NCBI GenBank assembly: GCA_964036045.1
Contig: OZ038379.1
Coordinates: 18,695,017 to 18,759,016, forward strand
Origin: Eutreptiella sp. 'Long Island Sound 2002'
Taxonomy: Eukaryota; Euglenozoa; Euglenophyceae; Eutreptiales; Eutreptiaceae
Length of the DNA stretch: 64,000 nt
Direction: 5' to 3'
Positions 31,971 through 42,592 of the stretch are shown here, piece after piece. The translations under genes and the position numbers were made by a program. How positions within the stretch are numbered: position 1 is the first letter of the stretch; every line of letters begins with the position of its first letter. The notes beneath the pieces were generated by a model. That model searched no databases and was not told where the DNA came from. It saw only the letters and a list, made by a program, of their open reading frames with translations.

Positions 31971-32240
31971 TCACCAGGGGGAGCAGGATGAGCCGTCGAG
32001 CCGGGTCCCCCTGGCCATCATTCTGGCCACTGCCGCATTACCGTACGTGCCCGGTTGCGGCGGCGGGACGTGCGGCTGCTGGGCGCGCTGTACCAGCGAC
32101 CGGAGGCTGCGTGGAGGGGGGATGCCCCTCCACGTGAGGTAGGCCGCCATCAGCCTCTCGGTCGCCCCCGGGGCCAGGGCCCCGCCGCGTCGGAAGAAGT
32201 CCCGCCGCTCGGCGCCATGGGCGCCGCGGGCCATGCCCAT
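31971..32240 (-). CDS. LINE B small ORF downstream of RING ORF
   Basis: 89 codons, in the same frame as the RING ORF and separated from its stop (32316) by about 25 codons. It contains a possible helical stretch (ATERLMAAYLTWRGI, then RSLRSLVQRAQQ). It could be a continuation of the RING protein after a nonsense change. No known domain. Confidence 0.3.
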   Translation of the reverse strand: MGMARGAHGAERRDFFRRGGALAPGATERLMAAYLTWRGIPPPRSLRSLVQRAQQPHVPPPQPGTYGNAAVARMMARGTRLDGSSCSPW

Positions 32241-32315
32241 CGCCCATTCCGCGTCCCCCGGCAGCCAGCCGAAGGCGATCGGGAGGCGGGTGGTGAAGGT
32301 GACGACGATGGGGCG

Positions 32316-32969
32316 TTAGTTGTTGAGGTTCATGGGGGTGACATTGCCCCAACTGTCTGGCAGATTGCCAATGGGGGGTAGACTGCCCCGTCGCGCGGCG
32401 TCGTAGTGTTCGTGGTCGGGGACGTAAATCGTGGGGTCCGCCCCCGGGTCTGGCAGCGCCCAGGTTGGTGCGCGCCAGGGGGGGCGGGGGGGTGGTGTCG
32501 CCGGGTCCGCGTTAGTGAGGACGTCCAACCACTCGACGTCGGGGCTGTCCTCCCTCGCGCCGTCGTTCCAGACGTTTTGCCGGATCAGAGTGCGCAGTGT
32601 CTGGAGTGTGAGGTCTTCGTCTTGCGTTTCGCGCGGTGGCAGAGCTGTGCAGAGTCGATGCGGTCGCCGGCAGAGTGGGCACGACCACAAGTTCGCGATG
32701 CACGGGCTGCAGAACCAGTGCAGCTGCTCGGTGCCGCCGCAGCCGAGGTCATGCGCACGAAGCGGGTTGCCGTCTTCGTCGTTCACCTCCATGCAGACCC
32801 CGCATGGGTTCCCCGGCCGCGGATGCGGAGCTTCACCTTCGGGAATCCTGAGGAGAGGTTTGTAGGACGATCGGGCCTCTACACGGGAGGGGGCGCGCGC
32901 GCTCGGGGCGGTGCGGTGCCTGGCGGTCGCCGCGGGCCCGCGCGTGTGGCTAGTCGCTAGGCGGTGCAT
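32316..32969 (-). CDS. LINE B RING-finger ORF
   Basis: 218 codons. The ATG (32967-32969) lies 20 nt inside the end of ORF2 (stop at 32950), a tight overlap that suggests coupled translation. A RING-type zinc-binding block is plain: C54-x2-C57, C75, H82, C85-x2-C88 and C95-x2-C98, with the typical SCPLCRR ending. RING domains usually recruit ubiquitin-conjugating enzymes and act as E3 ligases. The C-terminal half is acidic, then Pro-rich. Such an ORF downstream of the RNase H of a non-LTR element is unusual. It could ubiquitinate host factors or the element's own proteins; that is inference. Confidence 0.65.
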   Translation of the reverse strand: MHRLATSHTRGPAATARHRTAPSARAPSRVEARSSYKPLLRIPEGEAPHPRPGNPCGVCMEVNDEDGNPLRAHDLGCGGTEQLHWFCSPCIANLWSCPLCRRPHRLCTALPPRETQDEDLTLQTLRTLIRQNVWNDGAREDSPDVEWLDVLTNADPATPPPRPPWRAPTWALPDPGADPTIYVPDHEHYDAARRGSLPPIGNLPDSWGNVTPMNLNN

Positions 32970-34744
32970 GTTGGTAGTGGATGAGGAGGTTATAGTACAT
33001 GCGGCAGTCGTGGGATGCTTGTTGTGCTTCCTGTGCGTATACCTGGACACGGTGCTGCAGCTGTGCATCCGCCCTCTTGATGGCGGTGAGCTGCATCTGA
33101 CGTATGGTGGCCTTAGGTTCTGGGGCGTGGTCGGCAACGACCCTGTAGAGCTGGAGTGGCACCGCTCCCCTGAGTACCGCCTCCTTGATCTCCGGTTGCC
33201 GCAACAGGCGCCGAACCTCATTTGCCGGTGGTGTGGCCGGGCCCCATCCGGCGTGTTGCGCTATGGTGTTCTCCGGTATCCACGTCGCCTAGTGGTTGTC
33301 CCCTTGGGATAATGGGCAGCGCTTGAAGTGCTCCCATGTTTCTGGCTGTTGGAGATGGCAGGGGCATATGGTGTATTCCGGGGGTATGTCTATACCTCGC
33401 CGGGCATACCAGCGTGCCACCCTGTCTAGGAGGGGTAGTTGTTCGAGCAGGAGCTGGGCACGTCGTGTCTGCAGGTGTAGCGGTATTAGGGATGGGTCAA
33501 GAGCCGAGAAGTACAATGCTGTGCACATTGTATGTTGGAGACGGCCCAAAAGGGCGCTGTCGGCTTGACTGCCCCGAATGTGCGCCATGGTGCAGACGGG
33601 TTGTGGGTAGTGGTATCCCTGTCCCGAGTCGTTATAGATGCGATCGTCTGGCACCCAGGCTGGTGGTTCCCCGGGGCGTGGGACTGGCGGCAGGTGTTGG
33701 AGGTGTGTGTGCATGTGGTCTCCTAGCGGGGGGTCCTCACCGTCCTGCATATGCTCGGCAAGCTGGTTGCGGGCGTGCAAGTCTACGTGTCCGTTGCCCC
33801 GGCTATACCGATGAGAGTCTTGTTTGACGAGATGCAGGACGACGTGTTTGGGGAGGCGCCGCAAGGCTGTCCAGAGGTGTAGGGCCTGGGTGCCCAGGCT
33901 AGAGTCAGTCGCTTTGTGCAGGGGCTGTCCCGCCAACCTGCAGACAATTTGGAAGCCCACCGCTGCGTCCACCACGACCCATACATGGTGCGCGTGGTCA
34001 CGCGGTTCTTGGTGGGTGTCCCTGACGGCGTCCACGACGATCGCCAGTGTCTTCAGTTCCCCGTGAGAGGAGGCCCCGAAGATAGTAGCCCCTGTGAGGT
34101 GGTGTTGGCGCAGTCGGCCTGTCGTGTCTACTTTCAACTCCAAAGCCGCCCCCCCGGCCGCTGGGGTGAGGCTTGTAGTGCCGGAGACATCCGCAAAAAT
34201 GACTGTGTTGTGGTTGTCCGGGTGCGGTAGGTGGCATGCCATCGTTGGTTCGTAAGCATGGATGTGTGCTCCCCGTTCCGTGGTGGCCCAAGGCGTGTTG
34301 GTGTCCGGCCGGAGTCTCCGGGTAGCATACACGCCCAGCCCCTGGCGGATGATCTCGGTTGCCGCCGGGTTCATGCGGACATAGTCGTTGTCCCTCTCAT
34401 GGCCCTGTGTCAGATAGCTGTACACGTACTGGAGCAGGTACGACGTCTGCGGGTGGAATGTGGTCCACTCGACCGTCTGCCAGTCCTGTACTTGGGAGCA
34501 TCGGTGTTTGACCGGGTAGGCGGGGGCCTCCGGCGTGGCGCTGCGGTGTTTGGCTAGCACCGGGAAGGTGATGGCCGGGTGCTGGGTGTCCCACGTTCCT
34601 CGGTGGAATCTCCATTCCGCCTCTGCGCTGGGGCCCCACGCCACTGTGGCCGTGTCCCTCTCCGCGGCCCGTTCGAAGTGCGTGTGTAGCCACCGGTGTT
34701 GTTCTGGGGTAGCGTGGGCCGTTGGCATTGGGTGGTAGCGCGCC
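32950..34744 (-). pseudogene. LINE B ORF2, C-terminal part: RNase H and zinc cluster
   Basis: This is the continuation of the RT gene at 42593-46134, separated from it by LINE A. It has an RNase H-like domain with FADVSGTT, GELKTLAIVVDAV, VWVVVDA and a final GNGHVDLHARNQLAE block, which give the four acidic positions. A C-x-C...H...C cluster (ICPCHLQQPETWEHFKRC) follows. A TAG at 33289-33291 interrupts the frame, after which about 113 codons continue to 32950 with helical character (RQPEIKEAVLRGAVPLQLY). RNase H would remove the RNA template strand during reverse transcription. Confidence 0.75.
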
Positions 34745-34761
34745 AGTAACTGGAGGAGGGG
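34745..34761. repeat. LINE A target-site duplication, left
   Basis: agtaactggaggagggg is repeated at 42593-42609. Taking out 34762-42609 restores the LINE B reading frame (PLLQLL then ARYHP); the removed length is a multiple of three. Confidence 0.85.
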
Positions 34762-34987
34762 GCACACTTTCTGAGTGTCTATTTTTTTTTCGATTGACCC
34801 TCAGCATTTTGTTGATTGATCCACCAGTAGTCCAGGCTATTCGGTGATTGGCGAAAATCCTGGGCTGTTCAAGTTCTGGAGCCTTTCCCGCAGTTTTCAA
34901 ATCATCACCTCAATTCCCGAGTCCAAATACACGCTCGCAACCTTTCAATTGACGCAAAGTCGCCTTTTCGTTCATCCCGAGAACACC

Positions 34988-35956
34988 ATGAAGTTCACCC
35001 TATTTGGAAGCTCCAAAGCCGCCGATGATGGCCTTTCAACGCTTTTTAACTATTCCCCGTCACACCTCTTTCAAAAACACCAAGCCTCAAATTGGCCGTT
35101 ACAAACACGCTTTCCGTCAGGCCAATTTGAAGCTGTTGAAGGCAAAATATTTGACACACGCCAACGCATTTTCGTTCCCGAAGTTTACCGCCGTCTACAA
35201 GACTACTCCGAGTTCTACCTGGATGTGGAAGGCACCGATATTCAATCCGCCTTTGTTGGGAGCAACTCCACGGAAATTCTAGACGGAGGCAGGGTCTCTT
35301 CCGTTGCGCACAATAACTACAACGAGCTTGAACAGCTTTTGTTCAAGCACAAGCGTTTCTACCTAAAGCCGTATGAGTTGGACTATTCTCAAACCGAAGC
35401 CAAGAAGTCTCCGCCTACCGCCACCCCGTAGGCTAAACAATTAAGAACCGTGCTAGATAAAGCCAAAGAAGAGAACAAAGACCTCAAAGGATGGTTCGTT
35501 ATTCCGGCGTGGGACGCTCAAGTGGTTGCCGCCACCTTTCGCATGCTAGGCTCAACTTCCGCCCTTTTTCCTCTCCTTCCTTACATTTCTAGCGTGATAT
35601 GCATGCACGGAGCACAACTTCGGGACGCCTACAAGGTCAAAAAGGACGGCAAAGACTCCTACGAGTTCCACATGAGCGGCCATCAAACGATGCCGTATGT
35701 TGCCTTACTCCTAAACACCTCTTCCTTCGACGAGTGCCGATATGAAGACATCAATTTTAAGTTTGAACCCTTCCGCTTCGCCGCCAAGCACGCCCATCCG
35801 ACGGTGCGTGACCTCCGGTTGCACAAAACACTACGTTTTGAGGTGAGCATAGAGTTCCTTGATCACATTGAGCCTTCGCCGCCGGAGGTCAGGGCCTTTG
35901 GGCGCCCGCAAGCGAGCCCACGCAACGCCGGCCCCGCCCTCATACGACTCGTCTAA
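34988..35956 (+). pseudogene. LINE A ORF1, N-terminal part, unknown function
   Basis: A likely start is ATG 34988 (context accATGa); an upstream in-frame ATG lies at 34844. The protein is globular-looking (EFYLDVEGTDIQ, then after a TAG at 35429-35431 GWFVIPAWDAQVVAATFRML). The frame ends at 35956, overlapping the AlkB frame that starts at 35859. I do not recognise the fold and see no CCHC knuckle or RRM. As the first ORF of a LINE it may bind RNA. Confidence 0.5.
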
Positions 35957-37094
35957 GGCCCCGAAGACCGCCTTGCTCCTAGTGGCCCCAAGATCGGCGC
36001 ATGCTCTCGACTTGCGCGTCCAAGCGGGTTTCCTTGGCCCATACGTGTCGTTCGAACCCACGCGACCTCCCTACGAGCACCAACAAGCCCACCTCTTGGT
36101 CTACGAAAAGGAGGAATCCGCGCTGCTAGCGCATGATTTCAAATATGGAGACGCTGCCTTTGCCCCTCTACACCGCAACCTCCTCGCCCTCGAGAAGATA
36201 CTCCGCGCTCAAGACCCGGATGTGGCCGAGCACGAGCAACCCATCGTGCAGCGCCTCCAAGCGGGCGCCGCCTTGGGGTCCGGGGCCTTTGTGTCCCAGC
36301 TTGTCTCCGCCCTTCGTGATAGGCCCGCGACGGGGCTGACTGAGCGCATCAGCGAGTGGAACGCGGCACCGGATGACGCCGACGCCGCTACGCCAACGCA
36401 GGGACCAAACCGCATCGAAGAGATGTCCGAGATCAGCGTCCCGCTGCTTGCTCCGCTGAGAGGCGAGGCAACCACCCTCCTACCCCCCGACCACGATGCC
36501 CCCACCCCCGCCTCGGAGATACAAATCGACCCCCGCCTCCCTACTGGTTTTTATTACGTCTGCGACGTATTCTGCGAGAGCCAAGAGGAAACGGTCAAAA
36601 AAGTTCTCCACGACAACACGTGGGAGAAATACCACGGGCGCTCAGTCCAACACTTCGGCCACGCATACCTCGGCCCGAGCAAAGTCACCGCCACGTCCCA
36701 CATCCCGGAAGAGTTTTCCTCTATCATCCAAACCTACAATGCCACGCTGGAGCGACTAGGCCTCTCGCACCCCCCCCCCAACCAAATCACGGGCACAATG
36801 TATCTCCCGGGAGAGCGCATCGGCTACCACAGGGACGACCCCTTGCTAGGCGACCCGGTGTCCATTTTTGGTTCCCAGTCGGACACCACAATGTTATTTA
36901 AAACCCCTTCCAACGGGGACTCTTTCCGCATCCGCCTCTTTGCCCGCTCTCTCCTCGTCCTCACGGGGGCCGCACGCCATGAGTGGCACCACGGGATACC
37001 CCGACAGAGGGAAGACGAAGTGTTTGGGCTAACTGTCCCGCGTACCATCACTCGACTCGCTCTAATCCTCCGCCACATCCCACAGGCAAGCTAA
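35859..37094 (+). CDS. LINE A AlkB-like 2OG/Fe(II) dioxygenase ORF
   Basis: 411 codons. The N-terminal ~200 residues are of unknown fold. An AlkB-like dioxygenase occupies about residues 225-411: ITGTMYLPGERIGYHRDDP holds the metal ligands His324 and Asp326, GAARHEWHHGIP holds the third ligand His378, and RLALILR gives the R-x5-R pair (Arg399, Arg405) that binds 2-oxoglutarate and substrate. The spacing agrees with eukaryotic ALKBH proteins. Such enzymes remove methyl groups from DNA or RNA bases. It overlaps the endonuclease ORF by about 110 nt. A role in repairing or demethylating element RNA or cDNA is inferred. The catalytic set looks intact although neighbouring frames are broken. Confidence 0.8.
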   Translation: MITLSLRRRRSGPLGARKRAHATPAPPSYDSSKAPKTALLLVAPRSAHALDLRVQAGFLGPYVSFEPTRPPYEHQQAHLLVYEKEESALLAHDFKYGDAAFAPLHRNLLALEKILRAQDPDVAEHEQPIVQRLQAGAALGSGAFVSQLVSALRDRPATGLTERISEWNAAPDDADAATPTQGPNRIEEMSEISVPLLAPLRGEATTLLPPDHDAPTPASEIQIDPRLPTGFYYVCDVFCESQEETVKKVLHDNTWEKYHGRSVQHFGHAYLGPSKVTATSHIPEEFSSIIQTYNATLERLGLSHPPPNQITGTMYLPGERIGYHRDDPLLGDPVSIFGSQSDTTMLFKTPSNGDSFRIRLFARSLLVLTGAARHEWHHGIPRQREDEVFGLTVPRTITRLALILRHIPQAS

Positions 37095-38202
37095 CCCACG
37101 AAAGCCAGAGGGCCGGATACCCGCCTCCTGCACTCTCTAGCCCCCTCTGCCTGAAAACACAAGGGTCAAGATTCGGTGAAACACCGGCCCAGTCACGGCT
37201 TCCTCCGTCACCGGCAAGGGGCTGGACGAAGAGCTCCCCTCGGCCGGAGTACCGGCCGACCAAATTCAGCATTTCCGTAGCCTTAGCCGGCCCAGCCAGC
37301 CCAACCCCCCAGCACCCCCTCAGCCCCCCCCTATCCCGCCCCAACCGAAGTCCGGTACGCGCCTACGGAAGGGGTACCAACGGCCTCACCGCCCCCCCAT
37401 ACCCCTCCCTTCAGGAACTGCGTTTTCTGTCCCACAACTTGCAGAAGAAACCTATAGTGAGCAGCCAAATTCTCCGGCACCTCAAGAACGACTTCAACAT
37501 CCTCTTCCTCCAAGAAATCAATCACGCCCCCATCCTCCCCCACGTATACGCCTACGGTTCGGGCACTAAAGCCACCATTGTTTCGAACATCAGCCAGGAC
37601 AAACACTCCAGAGGCGAGCACGGGTCCGTTTTGGTTTGCTCCCCATGGCTCGCCCGTTTCGTTAGGCCCCTCCCCCGACTCGATAAGGAAGGGCTGCTGC
37701 AGGAGCCGTTCTCACCCTCCCTGGGGCCCGGCCCACCTTGTTGGTCTCGGTATACGCCCCGAGCGCGGGCGTCCACCGCTCAAAAATTGAAAACATCCTG
37801 CGGCCACTCATGCATCAGTATCCCAACCACGTCCTAGGCGGAGACACCAACTGCAGAATGTGCCCTGAGCTGGACGGAGCGAACCTCCAAACGGACAACG
37901 AGTGGCCATGGCTCCGCAGGCAGGTCACGAGCGACCCACGCGCCTCATGGATACCTTCCGGCACATTCACCCGACCGAGCGGTCTTTCTCCCGATACCCC
38001 AACCCGTACAGGGCAAGCAGCAGCCGACTCGACCATATTTTGCTCTCCCCGGCGGCTTCGGAATTTTTTGCCCCCATCTCTGCAACCATCCAAACCGACG
38101 ACAAAACGTCAGACCACCACCCAGTCACGTACACCTCTCAAGTCCCCCCCCACCCCTTCTCCGAAACACCCACCACTAAGAGAGAAGTTTTCCGCAAACT
38201 GA
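36983..38202 (+). pseudogene. LINE A APE-type endonuclease (frameshifted)
   Basis: Apurinic-endonuclease-like motifs appear in order in three frames: RFLSHNLQKK and NILFLQEIN (frame from 36983), VSVYAPSAG and VLGGDTNCR (frame from 37738), then SSRLDHILLS and TSDHHPVTY (frame from 37902). Together they give the Asn, Glu, GD-N, Asp and DH residues of the fold. This endonuclease nicks target DNA so that RT can prime. Two frameshifts near 37700 and 37900 break it here. Confidence 0.75.
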
Positions 38203-38924
38203 CGCAGCGGGAGCGCTTCAAGCACCACGACTCCCTCGCCCCCCTGGCGCGATGGTGCGAGTCTACCCTCCCCCGCTTTGAGTCTTTATCCTCGGCAGAC
38301 ATAGAGCTTATCACAGATGTGGTGCTGGACGAAGTAGCGACCAGCTACCACAATATCACCACACCGTCACACCCCACCTCCTCGGCTCTGGTTAAGAAAA
38401 TCAAAGCGTCCCTGCAAGCCCTGCCCCCCCCCAACCATCCCAACTACCCTGCTTCCATGGACACGCTCAACAAACTCGTCAAGGAGTGGGAAACCAAAGT
38501 GAACAAGGCCGCAACCACCAAAATCCATCGGTGCCTTGTGAGGAAAAGTAGGATCAAGCGCACCATCAACGAGGCGCTCAACCCCGTGGAACGCGGTGAA
38601 ATAACGCTGAAGCGCCCGGGCGCCACACAGCTTGTCTCCACCCCTAAAGAAGTGAGCTCTATTTTTTCTTCCACACTCCTCACCCCCGGGGGCAGCCTCG
38701 AATACGCACCGCCAAGCACACTAGTAGATCGCCTGCTCACACAGTCCCCCTCCTGCCCTGAACCCACAAAACACAGCCCTGTCTCTGACATTACCTGGGA
38801 ATCATTCCGCAACACGCTCAAGAGGTCAAAGCCCAACAGGGCGGGTGGGCAGGACTTCACGAACAACTACACTTTGCACATCTCCCCCCCCCCCTATCCA
38901 ACAATTCATTTGGAGGGTATGTAA
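37902..38924 (+). pseudogene. LINE A endonuclease end and linker to RT
   Basis: It begins with the final endonuclease motifs. It then holds a helical linker (LVKEWETKVNKAATTKIHR) and the pre-RT segment ending at an 11-C run (38884-38894), where the frame shifts into the RT ORF. Confidence 0.6.
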
Positions 38925-40518
38925 CCACTACCTCCACCAGCCGTTGCCCGAGAAATGGCTCGAAGCCAACATTATGTTGCTTTTTAAGAAAGGGGACGTG
39001 ACGAACCCTGTAAATTACAGGCCTATAGCCTTGCTGAACAGCGTCTACAAAATAATTGCAACACACGCCAACCGTGAGCTACTGACAGCGGCCATGGAAC
39101 ACTCCATCATACACCCCACCCAGTTCGGAGGGCTTCCCAACCGCAGATGCCAAGACCACATTTTCAACCTCTTATCCACGTTTCGGGAATCAGTCGGTAG
39201 CTACAGCCTCTACATTGATTTCAATAAGGCTTTCAACTCCGTCCCCCACACCACCCTCTTCACAGTGCTGTCCCGCCTGAACTTTCCCACGCCCCTTGTA
39301 AACCTCATTCAATCCTTGTACCGTGCCCCCCGTGACTTCCCGGTGGTGTCAGGGCGCACCCACTCCTCCCACCTGCAAACCAGAGGTGTTCGGCAGGGAT
39401 GCCCCATGTCACCCATCCTTCTCTGCCTTTACCTGAATGTTCTCCTCTTTGACCTGCCGTCTGACGTCACGGCGCCCCCCTCCCCACAGGACTCGGGCCA
39501 CGCCTTCGTTGACGACCTCCTCTATCGATCAGAGGATGGGGACCGCATACAACAAATTTTGAATTTCTTCGACACGGTCGCCAGGGAGTGGGGTCTAGAC
39601 TTAAACGTCAGCAAAACCGAGATCCATGCTATGGGAACAGCCCCCCCCAGAACTTTCACCTCCCCCTCGGGCACCCCCCTGTCAACAACCAACCAGAAGA
39701 CGGGGCAACCACACAACTGCTACAAATACCTAGAGGTGTACATCTTCACCGCCAACCACGAGGCACAAACACTGGCATTGGCCAAGTCGGAAATACGCTC
39801 CTTTTTCACAACCCTCCAACCCCTCCGGCTCACCCTTTCGGAATACATTCACTTAGTAAACGTCCAACTCATGCCTATTCTTTCCTACCGCCTCATGGCA
39901 CACCCCATGGCCCTGAACGAGTTGGGAGCCCTCCAGGCCATGATCTGGCAAAATATTGCACATGACCCCTCCCCGGACAAGGCCAACAGGATTTCCCGCC
40001 TCGTCTCTCCTAAGGACCGCTACACCCCCCGCCACCAGGGAGGCTTAGGACTCCGCCACTTCACTTTTTCCATTAGCATGGCCCTGGTGAACACTGCAAT
40101 CAGGTACCTCAACGGAGACGGCCCAGCCTCAACAAAGAAATCCCTTTCCGAAGCGATGCTCTCCACCACACGCAACCCAATCCATAGGCCTCCGATACCA
40201 CAGCATCGGCCTCTGGGCCTCCTGCCCACCCTCCCTCTTCCTCCCGAAAGAGAAAGTCCAAGTCCGGTTCCTAGCCACCAAACCAGCACCACGATACAGC
40301 AAGTTCGGCAACAAGTTGAAACGAACACCCCAAGACCTAGGGTTCCACCTAGGAACAGTCACGGGGGTGCACACAGAATCGGCCACACTCCAGTTTTTGG
40401 ACGGCACCACCCACACCATCAAAGACCCCGGTCTCCGCCGCAACGAAAAAGAGTACACCTTTCAAAACCCAGCCATTTCTGTCCGCCCCCAACTGGCGGG
40501 GGACCACAAACTGCTTAG
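38845..40518 (+). pseudogene. LINE A reverse transcriptase
   Basis: RT blocks follow in order: LLFKKGDVTNPVNYRPIALL, QFGGLPNRRC, SLYIDFNKAFNSV (first catalytic Asp), TRGVRQGCPMSPIL, GHAFVDDLLYRS (catalytic Asp pair), then LDLNVSKTEIHAMG and a thumb/connection region. The fit to LINE-type RT is good across about 450 codons. The start of the frame is displaced by the homopolymer frameshift, and another shift before 40400 moves into the RNase H frame. Confidence 0.85.
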
Positions 40519-42010
40519 GCCCCCCCTTTTTCCACCCCCAAGAGTACATCCTCAACCCCCCCCCCCCGGGCCACACGGCAGAGGCCTGCTCGACTCGTCA
40601 CTGCATGGTGAGCTGGGGCGGCTCCCAGATGAACCTCAGTCCCTTGACCCCGATGACCTCGAAGAATGGGGTTGTGAAGCAGCCCTTGCCATCCTCCTCA
40701 CATCGTCCCCCGGCAAGACATTGGTGTACTTGGATGGCTCAGCAGTCGCCTTGGGCTACGGGTCTGCAGCCACCCTGTTTTTCCCAAATGGCTCCAGATG
40801 GGTGCTGTGCCAAACGTCCCCATACCAGTCCTCAGAGGGATCGGAGTTCTGGGCGGCTATTATGTTCCTACGGTGGGCCCTTGCATCTCACCCGCACCTC
40901 ACCTTTGCAGTGCTAGGGGACAACCTCCATGTTATCACTGTTCTCTCCCCGAGCACCCCCCCAAACCTCCCGTCACGCTCGCCAGCCGGCACGTGGGGAT
41001 CCTCTCTTCAGTCCATCCAGGCCTCCCTACGCCCAGGGATAATCCAGGGTTGGGGGTGGATCAAGGGGCACGCCGGGTTTGTGGGGAATGAAATCTCGGA
41101 TGCTTACTCAAAGTGGGCCGCCCACGTGATGATCTGGGACCCCTCCCTCCTTCCCCCCTCCCCGATAGGGTGCATATCCAGAGGCCCCCTACCCGTCATA
41201 CACAAACTGACTACCACCTCAATCAAGCACCTCCTCCCTTGCCACAAACACGAAAACATCCACGCACCGTCCAGCTTCCATTTTTACAACAGCACTTCAT
41301 GGTTCCAAGGCCTCCCTTTCAAATGGTCCTCCGGAAATTTCAACATGGCGACGTTTGCTTTCCACGACGACTTGCGCCCTCGCCATTGCCACGCTTGCCC
41401 CGACCCGCACCCAATGGATGTTATCTCTTTCGTCTCACACTGCCCAACATGCGAACACCTGGTGCAAACCTACATTCAGTCCTGGCGCCCCCCCTTCACC
41501 ACGGTTGTGTCCCAATGGTGGTCGGCGACCACACACGTCGGGGAGAGGCACAATTTCGTCCGGGGGCTTGTCCCCATGTCCCTGTACACCAAACTCACAA
41601 CCCCCCCCTCCGCCCGAAGAAAACCAGCACACTGTCATGACTTCAAACCCGCCCTGAAAGCTCGCGTTCCCCTGCTCCTCAATGCCCTATACCGCATGCT
41701 GGAATGGCTAAACGACAACCCCCCCCCCAGCCCCGCTCACCCCCCCTCACGGGCCCCAACTCATGGGGACGCCCCTGGTCACGTTACAGCACGTCACACA
41801 GCGCCCTACAGCGCCCCCCCCCCGCCTACCACCCTCTGCCCCTCCTCCCAGACAAAGTGGCATCCAAGCCTCCAAAGCGCCCCGTCCCCCATCCCCTGCG
41901 GTACACGCCAAAGCTCGCAAAAACGCCCGCCAGCCCCCAAGACCTGTCCGCCCTCTATCGCTGAAACGCAATACCGCAAGCCAACCTCAGCAAGAGCCCC
42001 CGCCCCCTAA
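40316..42010 (+). pseudogene. LINE A RNase H and zinc-binding C-terminus
   Basis: RNase H motifs are LVYLDGSAVALG, SEGSEFWAAI, FAVLGDN and WIKGHAGFVGNEISDAYSKWA. Downstream is a zinc-binding cluster (CHACPDPHPMD then HCPTC), also present in the truncated copy at 896-3781, and a conserved helical block (WWSATTHVGERHNFVRGL). The last ~110 codons are Pro-rich and low complexity. Confidence 0.8.
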
Positions 42011-42592
42011 ACGGCCGCTCACAATCCGGGACATGTTCAACCTCCCCCCCCCCTCGACCAGCACCCCCCCTCGCCGCCTCCGCCCCTGTTTCCGCCCCTT
42101 CTCCCCGCATAACAAGGTACTTCGCACCAGCCCCCCCCTCCCCCGCGAGCACAAACTCACAATCGTCCTCATCTTCGTCCAACGTGTCATCTCTTTGAGA
42201 AAACCCAAACTTACACGCTTCTCTCATGCCAGCCCTCAACAGCCCTAACACAGCGCAACCAATCAGTACTACCACACTGGCGCTCACCAGTCACTTCTGC
42301 AAATGAATCCCTCCCCCAAGCCACCCCCCGTGCTCAAGCCGTCATGCTCTAACCCCCAAAACCGCAACCGTACAGCCTTCGGGAATCAGGCAGAGACCCC
42401 GGCTCTGCGGTTGTCTTTAGCGGGGTCGCCAGGTCTCATTGAGATAAGGCAGAGGAGGACAGCAACGTGCAGCGGTACTCAGCCCGCGATTGAACTTGAT
42501 TTCGGGCTCCCGCCCCTCCCTCAAAAAGCTTGGCGCGCAAGAGCCTTTCTCCCCGGCCTGGCCAGCCACAAAAGGCGCCGTTCAGTGCAAAA
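42011..42592 (+). other. LINE A 3' untranslated region
   Basis: C-rich non-coding segment ending gccgttcagtgcaaaa at the target duplication (42593-42609). No gene seen. Confidence 0.6.

Larger units (their letters stand above)
34762..42592 (+). mobile_element. LINE A: 7.8-kb non-LTR retrotransposon encoding an AlkB-like domain
   Basis: This plus-strand insertion within LINE B ORF2 is bounded by a 17-bp duplication and ends in a short A tail (gtgcaaaa). Gene order is ORF1 of unknown fold, AlkB-like dioxygenase, APE-type endonuclease, RT, RNase H, zinc-binding C-terminus and Pro-rich tail. It appears full length. At least four frameshifts and one TAG break the frames, some of them at C-homopolymers, so the copy is either dead or affected by assembly errors. 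The fragment at 896-3781 is a 5'-truncated relative. Confidence 0.85.

Noticed and set aside
30901-32142. 413-codon plus-strand ORF
   Set aside because: Low-complexity shadow of the minus-strand Pro/Ala-rich frames in GC-rich DNA; no domain seen.
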